Origin: Miscanthus floridulus
Taxonomy: Eukaryota > Streptophyta > Magnoliopsida > Poales > Poaceae
Direction of reading: 5' to 3'
DNA length: 64,000 nt
NCBI RefSeq assembly: GCF_019320115.1
Contig: NC_089581.1
Span: 70,452,448-70,516,447 of the forward strand
The notes beneath the pieces were generated by a model that was given only the letters and a program-made list of their open reading frames with translations, searched no databases and was not told the origin of the DNA. A program made the position numbers and the translations under genes. Below are positions 43,521 to 56,758 of the stretch, piece by piece. Each line of letters opens with the position of its first letter. Within the stretch, counting starts at the first letter, position 1.

Positions 43521-45396
43521 ACTTTCCTAGCTCAAGTTATCCATTTTACAAAATTGTAAACATTCAAGAAGCACTTATCTAGCTATATTTTATTCACCTA
43601 GAAAAGTACTAGAAATAGTGCATATCAATTTTTTATAAAATACTTTACTTCATGAGAAATCCAACAAAATTTGGTTCACCAAAATGGGACATTCCTAGAT
43701 CAAGATATGATTTTCCAAAGTTAGAACAAAAATCTATAAAAGAAATAACAAAAACCCTAAACCGCAGTCACTGATGTGTGGGACCCAAGTGTCAGCGGGG
43801 TCCACCTGTCAGCCTAACCGAAATAGAGGGGCGCATTTGACCGGTGCTAGCTCGCCAACGGCGAGCTCTCTGACGAAACCGACCCACCTACGTGATCTAC
43901 TCACTAACATGCGTCGATTGGTACCCGTGGTGGCAGCGCGGACGCACCGGAGCTACCTCGTCGTTGGCCATGGTGGCACGGCAGCGCCACCCTGAGGTAC
44001 GACGGCCGCTACAAGCCATGGCAAGGCTCGGCGAGAAGTGCACAAGCTCCGCGGTGACCAAACGAGTCTACTGAGGCTACTTAGACTAGGTGACCAAATG
44101 AGTCTACTAGAGCTACCTCGTCGCCGGCCATGGCGGCACGGTGGCGTGGCGGTGAGAGCGCGACGGTGCTGCACGTCGTCTTCCATGCCGGTGAGGCAAT
44201 CGTTCACTGTAACGTCATACCCCAAGCTAGGACACACCCTAACCAAGCTCTAATGCGAAGAATAAGATGGAATGCTCAAGTGAGCTGAGCGGCGGCGAGC
44301 TCGCGTTGAAGGCGGCCATGGAAGCCGATGTATCGATGAGGACGAGAACGGCGATTTCGCCCTCACCGTAGCTCGCCTAGCCCTGCTACTGCGTCGAGGA
44401 GGTAGAGGAGAAGACAACACGGCTGCTAGCTAGATGGAGGTGACAATGGTGCGGTGGCACGGGCGATAGGCGATGGTGGAGCAGCGTTGTGGCTCAGCGG
44501 CGCTCGGTGCTTCCACGGTGAGAGCGAGAGAGAGCAGTGGAGAGGGAGAGAGCGCGAGGGAGTGAGCCAAATGGGCAGCGCAGCTCCTCCTTAAGCGCAC
44601 ACTAGTGCGCTGCGATGAGGGCCCGATGCCAGCCAGCGGCAGCCACACAGCGGCCAGGTGTTGTGCCTGGTCGGCCACGACACGGCACGACGCGGCTTCC
44701 ATCGGAGCCCAAAACAGCGACTGACAAAGCATTTTCTTTCCCTTCTAGATCCTAAACCATGATTAGTTAGCACAAACTCTATTAATAAAAGTTGGAGATC
44801 TATATACCAGCTAAAAATTACTTTAGAACTCATCTCCTAATTTGCAACGGTTATGGAGTTAAATCATCACAAAGTCAGGCATGTCAACACTGTCAGAGTA
44901 GTTAGAAAAAATTTCAAGTTCTAGAATCAGTACAATGTTGATACTTGTGATCCAAATTCAAGCATGTTAGGAGCTAAACTAGCCTATGACCCAAAAATAA
45001 AACTTGTTACACTACTTGAGTTCTACAACTTTGTTTTAGGGTACATAGCCATGCAAAGTTTCTAAAGTGATATTCAACTCTAGTCAACATACAACTTGAA
45101 AATGATGACTTACAGTATAACTATGACCTAGAGACCAAACTAGCCTTAGTCATGAATACCAAAGTTGTTCCTAGTAACATTTTAAACATGTTAAAGGTAC
45201 TCCTAGGGTTCCACAATTATTTCATACATTGGTTACATGTAAACCCTAACAAATGCAAGGCAATTTAGTGACAACACATGCAATATAATCCAACATAGAG
45301 ATAATAATTGAGATGCTCATGCTCATAAAGGATCAATGATGCTTATGCTCATGCAATGCCAAGGCCAAATGCAAGCTTAACACCTAGGGTGTTATA
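43521..45396 (-). repeat. Truncated 3' LTR of the chromovirus
   Basis: It is collinear and highly similar to 54891-56752, for example the shared cctagctcaagttatccatt and gtgtgggacccaagtgtcag. It ends (minus-strand start) in TATAACACCC where the other LTR has TGTAACACCC. The U5 portion of about 2.8 kb present in the right LTR (52084-54890) is absent. Plus- and minus-strand ORFs inside, such as around 44000-44700, are LTR sequence and not genes. Confidence 0.88.
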
Positions 45397-45410
45397 GCCC
45401 CCCCCCTTAT
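45397..45410 (-). other. Polypurine tract of the chromovirus
   Basis: The minus strand reads ataagggggggggc immediately before the 3' LTR start. Position and composition fit the plus-strand primer of a Gypsy element. Confidence 0.85.
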
Positions 45411-45414
45411 AGAA

Positions 45415-48400
45415 ATCTCATCCCAAGATTTGCAAGACCTACCATTCTTTGAAAAAGGCAGGATAAACCTCACGTAAGTAATCCTCCCGTTCCCACGTGG
45501 CATCTTGTTCACTATGGTCATTCCACACCACCTTGTAGAACTTAATGACCTTGCTCCGTGTTACTCTTTCCATCTCTTGTAACACTTGGATTGGTTTCTC
45601 TTCATACGTCAAATCTGACTGGAGCGCAATGTTGGTGGGTGCAATGGCTTCTTCAGGTATACAAAGACATCTCTTAAACTAAGAAACATTGAAGACATCG
45701 AATATAGCACTCATCTCTAGAGGAAGTTGTAACTTGTAAGTGACATTTCCTTTCCGTTTAGTAATCTTGTATGGCCCTACATATCTAGGTGCAAGCTTTC
45801 TTTTCACTCCAAATCTCTATACTCCTTTCATGGGTGATACTTTTAAGTATACATAGTCTCCCACTTCAAAAGTCAGTGGTCTTCTCCTTTTATCAGCATA
45901 ACTCTTTTGTCTTGACTGAGCTGCTTTCATATGTTGTTAGATAATGCGCACCTGCTCTATAGCTTTAGTGACAAAGTTAATGCCACAGTATCTTCTTGCG
46001 CCGGGCTCAATCCAATTCAAAGGAGTTCTACATTTCCTATCGTACAAGGCTTCAAACGGAGTCATCTTGATGCTTGCTTGATAACTGTTGTTGTAGGAGA
46101 ACTCGGCTAAAGGTAGCCATTTCTCCCATGAACCCTTGGAAGATATAACATAAGCTCTCAATAAGTCTTCTAAGATCTGGTTTACTCGCTTAGTCTGTCC
46201 AGAAGTTTGTGGATGGTATACTGAACTTCTGATTAGTTTAGTCCTCAAGGCTTGGTGCAAGTGTTCCCAGAAATGAGCTATAAACTATGATCCTCGATCT
46301 GAGATTATAGTCCTGGGTACTCCGTGTAGTCTCATGATCTGAGAAATGTACAACTAAGTGTACTTCCTAGCTAGATACCTTGTGTTCACCGGTATAAAAT
46401 GTGTTGACTTGGTGAGACGATCTACAATAACCCATATTGAATCGTGAGCTTGCTGTGTCATAGGAAGGCTTGTAATAAAGTCCATACTTATTTCTTCCCA
46501 TTTCCAACCTGGAATAGGCAATGGTTGAAGTAATCTGGTAGATTTCAAATGAACGACCTATACTCTACTGCAATTATCATACCTAGCGATATAGGCGGTG
46601 ATCTCTTTCTTCATCTTGGTCCACCAAAAATGGGTTTTTAAATCTTGGTACATTTTGCTGCTACCCGGGTGGATAGACAACTTGGACGAATGAGCTTCAT
46701 CAAAAATTTGATTTCTAAGCTCACGGTCTTTCGATACCACAAGTCGGTCCTCAAACCATAGCACACCTCTTTCATCTAATCTAAAATGCTTGGTTTCTTG
46801 TTCTTTCATCTTTCTCTTGATGTGAAATATACCTACATCTGTCTTTTGCAGTTCTATGATTTTTCTCTCAAGTGAACTGATAGTGATATTGTGCAACACA
46901 ACAGGATGTAACAAATTAAATCCATCTTCCAACAATGCTTCCAAAGTGTTGCAATGAGATTTTTGACTAAGTGCATCTGCTACAACATTGGCTTTTCCTG
47001 GATGGTAGTGCACTTCCTAATTGTAGTCCTTGATCATCTCTAGCCATCTTTGTTGTCTCATGTTCAGCTCAAGTTGAGTGAAGATATATTTGAGACTTTT
47101 GTGGTCAATGTATATGTGACATACGTTGCCCAACAAATAATGTCTCCATATCTTTAATGCATGTACCATAGCTGCAAGCTCTAAGTCATGTGTAGGGTAG
47201 TTGACTTCATGCTTTCTCAACTACCGAGAAGCATAGGCAATAACTCTTCCTTCTTGCATAAGCACACACCCCAAACCTATACCCGATGCATCACAAAACA
47301 CATCCAAAGGCTTTTCAATGTCATGTTGTGCCAAAAGAGGAGCTGTAGTTAACAGGGTCCTTAGGATGTGAAAAGCTACTTCACACTCTGGTGTCCAACT
47401 GAACTTTTCGTCTTTCTAAAGGAGTCTAGTCATGGGCTTAGCTATCTTGGAGAAATCTAGAATAAAACGACGATAGTAACCTGCTAACCCTAGAAAACTC
47501 CGAACTTCTTGAACCAAAGTTAGGGCCTTCCAATCCATGACCTCTTGTACTTTAGATGGGTCTACAGAAATTCCATCTCTTGATAAGATGTGACCCAAGA
47601 AAGGTACTTTGCTCAACCAAAATTCACATTTGCTAAACTTGGCACATAACTTATGTTCCCTCAATCTGGACAGAACAACCCTCAGATGCTCTGCATGATC
47701 TGCCTCATTCTCTGAATAAATCAAGATATCATCAATAAACAAAACCATGAACTTATTGAGTTTGGGCATGAATACCGAATTCATCAAGTACATGAAGTAG
47801 GCAGGAGCATTTGTTAGTCCAAAAGACATGACCAAATACTCATATAAGCCGTACCTAGTGGAGAAAGCTGTTTTAGGTATATCCTCTGGCCTGATCTTTA
47901 TCTGATGATAGCCTGAGCTCAAGTCAATCTTGGAGAATACCTTTGCTTTTGCCAACTGATCGAACAAGATATCGATACGAGGTAAAGGATACTTGTTTTA
48001 ATGGTCACAACATTAAGTGGCCTATAATCCACACACATTCTTAAAGATTTGTCCTTCTTCTTTACAAACAAAGTTGGACATCCCCATGGAGATGAACTAG
48101 GTTGAATGAGACCTTTGTCCAACAGTTCTTGTAACTGAATTTTAAGTTCAGCTAATTCATTTGGTGGCATCCTATAGGGTCTTCTTGAGATAGGTGTCGT
48201 ACCTAGCACTAACTCAATCTTAAATTCCACATCCCTAACAGGTGGTAAACCTGGTAACTCATCTAGGAATACATCAGGAAACTCACAAACCACTGGAATA
48301 TCACAAAGGGTAGTGGTTTGGATAGCACAAGACAAGTTTTGGAGTTCAAAATTTTGGGAAAGTGGTACTAGAAAAGCATTAGCTCCCTTTGGCTCTCTCA

Positions 48401-49846
48401 ACATAATTGTACGAGTGCTAGTGTTAATAAGAATTCCATGATCGCTCATCCATTTCATGCCTAAGATCACATCTATAGATAATCCGGGCAATACTATCAG
48501 ATCCATCATGTACTCCCTCTCTTGTATAGATATGAGCACATTTCTGACCATCTTATTTGTAGAGATAATAGCCCTAGCTGAACTTATACTATAACCACCC
48601 TTGCTTACCTCAATAACTTTTTGATCATTTCTAGATGCAAATGTTTGGCTCATAAATGAATGAGAAGCTCTAGAATCAAATAAAACAATGGCGGGATGTT
48701 TGTTAACAAGAAACATGCCAGCGGTGACAACCTCTCCCACGGGAACCTCTTCAATAGCGGTATAATGCATGTATCCAGGATGTGCTTTAGGATTTGCTTG
48801 TCTCTGATTGCTCTGGTTCTGGTTATTCTTCTTCTTAGGATAGGGGCATTCCTTGGCCCAATGACCACTTGATTACAGTTGAAGCATGGTTGATTGCTCC
48901 TAGGTCCTGCTGAGCTTCCTTGCCCTCCATTCCCCTTGGGTAAGGCAATGGTGAACGCCTTACGAAACACCTTCTGACGTCGATTAGCCTAGGCTTTTGG
49001 TGGAGGAGGCCTAAACTTGGGCACTGGTGGTCAAAACTGTGGCCTAGCTACCACTGGAGCTCTAGACTAAGAAGACCCTGAGGCACCTGCCTCAGCTACC
49101 CTCTTACGGCCCTTTGCTACGGCATGCAGATTGTTGTGGTTCTCCTGAGTCAAGGCATCACTAATGAACTCATTGTATGTGGTACACCTTGAGTTAGCCA
49201 TAGTTTTCATTAGCTTAGTGCCAAGACCTCTATTGAAGCTTTTGATCTTCTTTTCTTCTGTATCGACAAAACCTAGGGCATAACGGGACAAATTGTTGAA
49301 AGCATGCATGTATTTAGTAAGGGTCTTAGTCCCTTGTGTGAGTCGCATAAACTCAGCTGCCTTCATGTGCATTAGGCCTGGTGGAATGTGGTGTCCTTTA
49401 AAGGCTAACTTGAATTGCTCCAATGTGACCTATGCATTGGTAGGTAAAGAGGATAGGAAATGGGTCCACCATATCCTGGCTGGTCCCTATAGCTGATGGG
49501 GCGCATATTTTGCCTTCTGATGTTCTATGACCCTCAATAGACAGAACTTTGGCTCAATAGTGTTTAGCCATTCATCCGCCTGGAGCAGTTCTTCGGCCAC
49601 CATGAAGATAGGAGGCTTGGTGTCAAGGAAATCTTTGAAAGAGCTGTACTGATTCGGCTCAGGCCCTTATTGTTGCTGGCAGGCACGAGCCATGTTCTGT
49701 GTAATGAGGCATATGGTTTCCTCCATAGTTGTTTGACTTCCTAGGAATTGGGCAAAGAATTCACTAGCAGACGGTGGTGGCGGTGGTGGTAAGTCACCGT
49801 CATTGCCCTCTTGACTGTTGCCTGCTCCAGCACGAGTGTGAGTCAT
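45415..49846 (-). pseudogene. Chromovirus gag-pol with chromodomain
   Basis: Gag starts at 49846 (MTHTRAGAGNSQEG). Its capsid-like core is at 49067-49423, and the zinc knuckle near 48875 is broken by a 1-nt loss after CFNCNQ. Protease follows with [10 protein letters not shown] (Arg where Gly is expected). RT (about 47416-48000) has [13 protein letters not shown] and FIDDILIYS. RNase H is at about 46980-47220, the integrase zinc region at about 46600, and the core at 45937-46548 (DFITSLP, YHPQTSGQTKR). The chromodomain (about 45440-45620) has a VVWNDHSEQDATWE core. Numerous stops leave it inactive. Confidence 0.92.
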
Positions 49847-50218
49847 CTACAAAGTTGCAACAATAAGTGATTATTGGATGATGTCAAGAGATTGCAGATG
49901 AATTGTATAATCATGCCAAACTAAAATTACTGGAGAGAATCTTAAATTCATACAATAAAATAGAGGCATAATAATTCATTCTCGCAACATGACATCACCA
50001 ATTTGATCACTTATTAGGCTCACAGCGTGTTAACATACAAGTCATAATCACCAGTAAAACGAAACTAGAATTTCATTAAAGTTCAACCCATCATGAAACA
50101 ACATGCAAAGTGCCAATATTACACGGAAGTCCAATCGCAATTAACAAACTTTGAACTACAAGTCCATTACATAAATAGCAAGGATACATCTAGCGCTTTA
50201 ACTAGTCACTAGGCGATT

Positions 50219-51283
50219 CTAATCTTCATTATGATCGTTGTTGAGGTCAGAGATAGGACCATCCTCATTCTCTAGCTCCACTTCTTCCTTGTCCCAGCCG
50301 TCATCTTCAACTAACATCTCTAGATCTTCTTCTTCCTTGTCAAGGATCGGGTGCAGTTGATTGTTCAAAAAATGCACCTCATGTTGAAGATCAACCACTA
50401 CATTCTGGGCCTATGCAAGCTGCTGGCGCAAGTCTCTCTCGACACAGTCCTACTGGATGCTCATGGCGTGGGTCCTATCTCATTCTGCTTCTGCCATAGC
50501 TGCACAGTTGTTTGCCAGGATCTGCTAGCGTGTAGCTATGAACGCCTCGACATGGGCGGCCTCCAGCTACTCCCGCAGTCCTACTAACATTGCTTGATCA
50601 TCCGCTCTTGCCTCTTGGGCAATGGCTCTCTATCGATCAACTTGCTCCATTTGGGTGTGGAGATTTCCCAAAGCTACATATGCTTGATCAGTTTCCCATC
50701 GAGCCTCACTTGCTGCCTTTTTATGCTTGCGCACATGCTTCTTTAGCTTACGCTGTGCAGCTTCAGCTCTCATGAGCTTATCCATGCAAGTGGTATAGGA
50801 CTCCTACTAGAAGTCCCTGGTGTCCTGACGAGTGTAGAACATCTTCATTACTGCAAACATGACACTCATAGCAGGACTAGAACTATCTATCCACTCATCC
50901 CAATCTCAGATCAACGCATTGCTATTGCGCTGTGCCCACACGGTTGTGGACAGATCCACCTAAGGAAAAGTACCAGCGGCACTGCCGGTAAGCTCATCCC
51001 CGTGCTGCTGACAAATCTGACTCAGTACCTCAAAGGCTACTACTTGGGCAGCCTCCCAAGGAGTTCTTCCTTTAGACTCCACCTTCCATTCCTACTAGAA
51101 GGGTGCTTGGGTAGAAGCTGGTATGGTTAGCCGTACTTCATACCATGGTTGTCCCTCTAGGTATACTTCATTCCAGTAATAGAGGGGTGATTCATCATAC
51201 ACCTCATAGTGCAAGACTCTCTAAAGTAGGGCAGGAGTACCAAACATCAACATGAAACTCTCACTTACAGCCGATGCTGCCAT
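50219..51283 (-). pseudogene. Extra ORF between primer site and gag of the chromovirus
   Basis: Starting MAASAVSESFMLMFGTPALL, one frame runs 1065 nt (354 codons) to a TAG. It is interrupted only by point stops at roughly a dozen places (mostly TAG, two TGA) with no net frameshift. It has a folded-looking N-terminal half (VLHYEVYDESPLYYWNEVYL, PWYEVRLTIPAS), then a long charged coiled-coil-like part (MRAEAAQRKLKKHVRKHKKA) and an acidic tail. It is in sense orientation before gag. I know similar hypothetical proteins from panicoid grasses but no function. Confidence 0.7.
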
Positions 51284-52069
51284 CTGTACCAACAATAGGT
51301 GCGATTCTCATGAGACAAAGTCATAATGGATAAGAGTTACATAACTGAGTAAGAGATTTACAAGGGGAGGAACAATGCAAGTATGGAATAATAATTTATC
51401 ATGATACATGCATGTTCCGTATGTCCTTATAAACTTAGGAAAAATTATTTCTAACGACATACACGGTGGCATACATACGTTCTCTCATATATAGTGTAGC
51501 TAGTTGGGCTACACGTTTCGCTGTTAGTGTACCTGCACAAGAATTTCATTTCGGCCCAACCCTACAATTATATATGCAGAATGTAAATCTAGGCTCTAGG
51601 TTGTAATCTAAATACTTCCATATATATATATGCCCATATATATATACTTCTGTATCAAAACTACCCGATGACAATTTATTTCCCATAATTAAATATGCAC
51701 CATACACACATGCAAGCATGCATACATAGCTGTATCAAAGCTAGCTCTCCCCGACCGCACGCTCACTTCTTGCGGTCATGTCACTCATCAACTTACCTTC
51801 TTACCTGGCATAGAGGCATTTGATCCATACATTACCACTCAAGTGAATGGCATCCATACAATAGCACACCATATGGGCGACGAAAGTAAAAACCCCCAAG
51901 TTAGTACTTAATTAGCCACCTAAAGTCCCTAATTAGGCATAAAGGAAGTGATCACTAGCACACTCTAGATTTCAAACCCTATTTATATAGCTATTAGTTG
52001 CTAGAAACTAGTTTTGGAAAACAAAAACCTTTGTTTTAAATACACATGAGGCAATTAATATTGAATCTT

Positions 52070-52081
52070 GCTCTGATGCCA
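52070..52081 (-). other. Primer binding site, initiator tRNA-Met type
   Basis: The minus strand reads TGGCATCAGAGC two bases inside the LTR edge. This is one substitution from TGGTATCAGAGC, the plant tRNA-iMet primer site used by most Gypsy elements. It fixes the internal edge of the 5' LTR at 52084. Confidence 0.85.
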
Positions 52082-52083
52082 GC

Positions 52084-55000
52084 TGTCGCAGAACCGACCA
52101 ATTTATAAGAGCACAAGTACAATGGTAGTCCGCAAGCGGTCGCACTGTCGTACTTGAGCCCATATAAACCTGGTAGTCCGTTGAGTACCACGACGGGTCT
52201 CGATTAACGATCCACATAGAACCAAGATCGTACATGATTCAACATATATGTCACATGTTACATAAAGTTCACAGATATAGTTCATTCATTAGAGTACGAA
52301 ATAAGGTTATTACAAACCAAGTTCGATAGATAGTAGCGAAAGCAAATTAAAGTCCAAAACTAGCATTTGCCAACATAGTTCAAATACAGTGCCAACTCAG
52401 GATCACAATCCACAAAAGCATAATAGAAAGATTATTAAAGATGCCTACCTAGGGCTCACTCCTCATCCACGGCGGGATAGAAATAGTGCTTGCAATAGCC
52501 GTGATAAACTATACCATCTGCAACAATGGGAATAAAACCCTGAGTACGAGGAGGTACTCAGCTAGACTTACCCATCATAAACTAGAAATAAATTGACTCC
52601 AAGGATTATGCAAGGCTTTATAAGTGGAGGAAGCTTGACAACATTTTGCATAAAAGTGATTAACTTAGTTATACAAATATACTTTGGTCATCAAGTTAAT
52701 TATAGCTATTCATCTCTAGATTAGCAACTAACATGTGCCAAACATGAGGTATATCCTTTGATAGCATACAATAGCAACCATAGCTGGTGTAGTAATTTCC
52801 ATGTTTATCCGAACCATCACATTCCATAATACAATTAATACGATGTTGGGACTAGCCAAGTATCTCACTATCTGGGAGAGATGGTGATTCGAATTGATTT
52901 CAACCAGCTGATAATTTATTCCTAGCACAAACCCAGGCAGACCAGATCAACGGTCACCTTAGGTCACCTTTGGTACAACTCAAGTCCACATTTCATGGGT
53001 TCACCTAGCGCCACATAATCAGGGACAACCAGCTGCCACGACGTTTAGGCCTGGCCTTCCCTTGGGCTCACATCTGGCTCCCCGCATATCCTTACTACCA
53101 TCCAGAGTGCGCACTTTTATAGAATGGGGCCCGACCTAAGTTGAGCTACTCGGCTTCACGGTTGGAATGAGTTATCCGTCCAGCTAAGTGAGAGGCATGC
53201 GTTCAATCTTGTCAAAAGCACCAACAATGGTATGGTCCTTAATCGGCATAGACAGAATCACATGAGTCAACCTACACATAGACCCTATCTGGCCTCCATT
53301 TGCATTGCCCCATGGTTCTTTTCCACGATAGCAAATATAGCCAACCGTGCTTCGGTATCCATCTATATCTCGCAGGTGACAGGAAATCACTAGACTTCCA
53401 CCGGTCTAAGCATGGCTAAGCATATATTCGATCCTAGACCTACATACCATTAAAGGTGTATATATCTAGATAAGGTAGTTCCATGCATCAAGTGTTTCCA
53501 ATCAACTCTTATAACCTAATGCATCAAACATAAAGGACTCAAATAATCTTTTTGTAAACATGGGAGACTTAGAATGCTCCAGGGCTTGCCTTTGAGTAAA
53601 GAGGTGGGTCGGTGATCTAGGCACTCAGGGAGCTCTTTGAGAGTCTGCTCCTCTTCTCCTAGAGCTATGGCTTGAGGAGTCTCCTACTGACCCTCCTCCT
53701 CTTCTTCGTTGAATTCCATCAACGTTACCGCTTCAGACGATCCTATATGCATGAGCATGAAATAAGTTATCATGAATGCATATACGATGACACATGTAAT
53801 ATGATATAACATGATGAATGCATCCTCATAAGTACTTTCAATAGCATGGTATAAAAGTAATAACAAGTGCATCTCATTTTACTAAGTAGGTGCATATCTC
53901 ATCTCTATTACTTAAGCAAACACTTATGTAATCTATTTACCGGACTACAAGACAACAGCTAATTGTTTTGACCATAACTGGAGTTATATACATCAAAATA
54001 ATATGGTTGTGGACATTCTGGAAAGCTTATGAAATTTTCTACAATTTTCTTTTAATACCCTCAATGTGATTCAATAGTTATCTAGGTAAAACAATTCAGT
54101 TAATCAAATCTATCCAGAAAGTAAACATTTCAGACAGCAAACTTCTAACATCCAAAACTCTTAAACCCTAACGTCTATCACTATGAAAATTTAACACAAG
54201 ATAGATCAGTAAGTTATCTACAACTTTGTTATAAACAAGTTTTATAGAAAAGGCCATTATCAATATGAAATTATCAACTCAACCGAAACTATGCATACAG
54301 CCATTTATTTGAATTATAAAGCAATAATTAATTAGTTGCATATAACCAATTTCTTCTAAGCCTTACTACTAACATCAACAGTTCATATGCATTACAAGTA
54401 CCTTAGAAAAAATCATGGTCAAGCACAATTTATTTATTTAAATGCCTTTATTAATTTAATTAGATAATTAAGTGAAATAAAAAACATATACCAAATTTGC
54501 ACAATAAATTAACATAAAATTACATTAGCTTCCAAGTACACCCAATAGACTACTATAAAAATTTCATACCATTTGGACGTGTATAACATCCTCTACAAAA
54601 ATGACAAGCTAGCAAGGTTTATTTTAATAAAAATAGTTAACCCTATAGAAAAGTGTCAAGCAACAGATTCTATATTTTTCTTAGCTCCTTCCTAGTGCCT
54701 TAATACTGTACAAAAATTTGCAGGGCAATATGTTTCTTATTTTTATCCATATAATTTTCCTCAGAAAACACCATTTATTAATAGATAAATAGAAAGACCC
54801 TATTTCAATCAAGTTTACGGCAAGTTTATTATTTTTCCTAGCTAGAGCATGTCAACACAAGACCAACAAAATTAGAATCATAATTTTATCACTTTCCTAG
54901 CTCAAGTTATCCATTTTACAAAATTGTAAACATTCAAGAAGCACTTATCTAGCTATATTTTATTCACCTAGAAAAGTACTAGAAATAGTGCACATCATAT

Positions 55001-56752
55001 TTTTATAAAATACTACACTTCATGAGGAATCCAATAAAATTTGTTTCACCGAAATGGGACATTCCTAGATATAGATATGATATTCCAAAGTTAGCACAAA
55101 AATCTATAAAAGAAATAACAAAAACCCTAAACCGCAGTCACTGACGTGTGGGACCCAAGTGTCAGCGGGGTCCACCTGTCAGCCTAACGAAAATAGAGGG
55201 GTGCATTTGACCAGCGCTAGCTCGCCGACAGCAAGCTCTCCGGCGAAACCGACCCCACCTATGTGATCTACTCACTAACCCATGTCGACTGGTACCCGTG
55301 GTGGCAGCGCGGACGCACCGGAGCTACCTCATCGCCGGCCATGGCGGCACAACGCTAAGGTACGTCGGCCGCTACAAGCCACGACAAGGCTCGGCGAGAA
55401 GCGCACGAGCTCCATGGTGACCAAACGAGTCTACCGAGGCTACTTAGACTAGGTGGGATGCACCGACGAGGGCTGTCCACGTGCATGGTGGCACGGCAGT
55501 GAGAGCATAGCGACGCTGCGCGTCGTGTTCCACACCGGCGAGGCAACAGTTCACTGTAACATCATACCCCAAGCTAGGGCACACCCTAACCAATCTCTAT
55601 TGCGAAGAATAAGATGGAATGCTCAAGTGAGCCGAGCGGCAGCGAGCTCGCCGTGAAGGCGGCCATGGAAGACGATGTTCCGGCAAGGACAAGAACGGCG
55701 ATTTCGCCCTCACCATAGCTCGCCTAGCCCTGCTACTACATTGAGGAGGTAGAGGAGAAGATGCCATAGCTACTAGCTAGATGGAGGTGATAATGGCGTG
55801 GTGGAGTGGGCGCTAGGTGATGATGGAGCAACGTTGTGGCTCGGCGGCGCTTGGTGCTTCTGCGGCGAGAGCGAGAGAGAGAGCAGTAGAGAGGGAGAGA
55901 GCGCGAGGGAGTGAGTGAAATGGGTAGCGTAGCTCCTCCTTAAGCGCACGCCAGCACACTGTGATGAGGGCCCAACGCTTGCTAGAGGTGGCCATGCGGC
56001 GGCCAGGTTGTGTGCCCGGTCGGCCACGACATGGCGCGACGCAGCATCCATCAGAGCCCGAAACAGCGACTGATAGAGCATTTTCTTTCCCTTCTAGATC
56101 CTAAACCATGATTAGTTAGCACAAACTCTATTAATAAAAGTTGGAGATCTACATACCAGCTACAAAATTGCTTTAGAACTCATCTCCTAATTCACAACGG
56201 TTTTGGAGTTAAATCACCACAAAGTCAGGCACGGCAACACTATCAGAGTAGTTAGACTTAGAAAAATTTTCAAGTTTCAAAATCGGTACAATGTTGATAC
56301 TTGTGATACAAATTCAAGCATGTTAGGAGCTAAACTAGCCTATGACCCAAAAATAAAACTTGTTACACTACTTGAGTTCTACAACTTTGTTTTAGGGTAC
56401 ACAGCCATGCAATGTTTCTAAAGTGATATTCAACTTTAGTCAACATACAACTTGAAAATGTTGACTTACACTATAACTATGACTTAGAGATCAAACTAGC
56501 CTTAGTCATGAATACCAAAGTTGTTCAAAGTAACATTCTAAACATGTTAAAGGTACTCCTAGGGTTCCACAATCATTTCATACATTGGTTACATGTAAAC
56601 TCTAGCAAATGCAAGGCAATTTAGTGACAACACATGCAATATAAGCCAACATAGAGATAATAATTGAGATGCTCATGCTCATAAAGGATCAATGATGCTT
56701 ATGCTCATGTAATGCCAAGGCTAAATGCAAGCTTAACACCTAGGGTGTTACA
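52084..56752 (-). repeat. 5' LTR of the chromovirus, 4669 bp
   Basis: On the minus strand it starts TGTAACACCCTAGG at 56752 and ends ggttctgcgaca at 52084. The distal 1.86 kb matches the 3' LTR; the proximal 2.8 kb has no partner in this window. It contains no coding region I trust. If the primer site at 52070 is correct, the whole stretch is one LTR. Confidence 0.75.
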
Positions 56753-56758
56753 ATAAAT

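Larger units (their letters stand above)
43521..56752 (-). mobile_element. Ty3/Gypsy chromovirus (Tekay-like)
   Basis: The minus-strand order is 5' LTR (52084-56752), primer site, an extra ORF (50219-51283), gag (from 49846), protease, RT, RNase H, integrase and chromodomain (about 45440-45620), PPT (45397-45410), then partial 3' LTR (43521-45396). The LTR begins TGTAACACCC, and the integrase is followed by a chromodomain, as in Tekay/Del chromoviruses. The right edge abuts a Tat-lineage element interrupted at 56752. The left edge is truncated, so no target duplication can be checked. Confidence 0.9.

Noticed and set aside
43774..44833. ORFs inside the chromovirus LTR (and copies at 55355-56081)
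   Set aside because: They occur in both LTRs and are not conserved in frame. Composition is GC-rich leader-like, with no domain.
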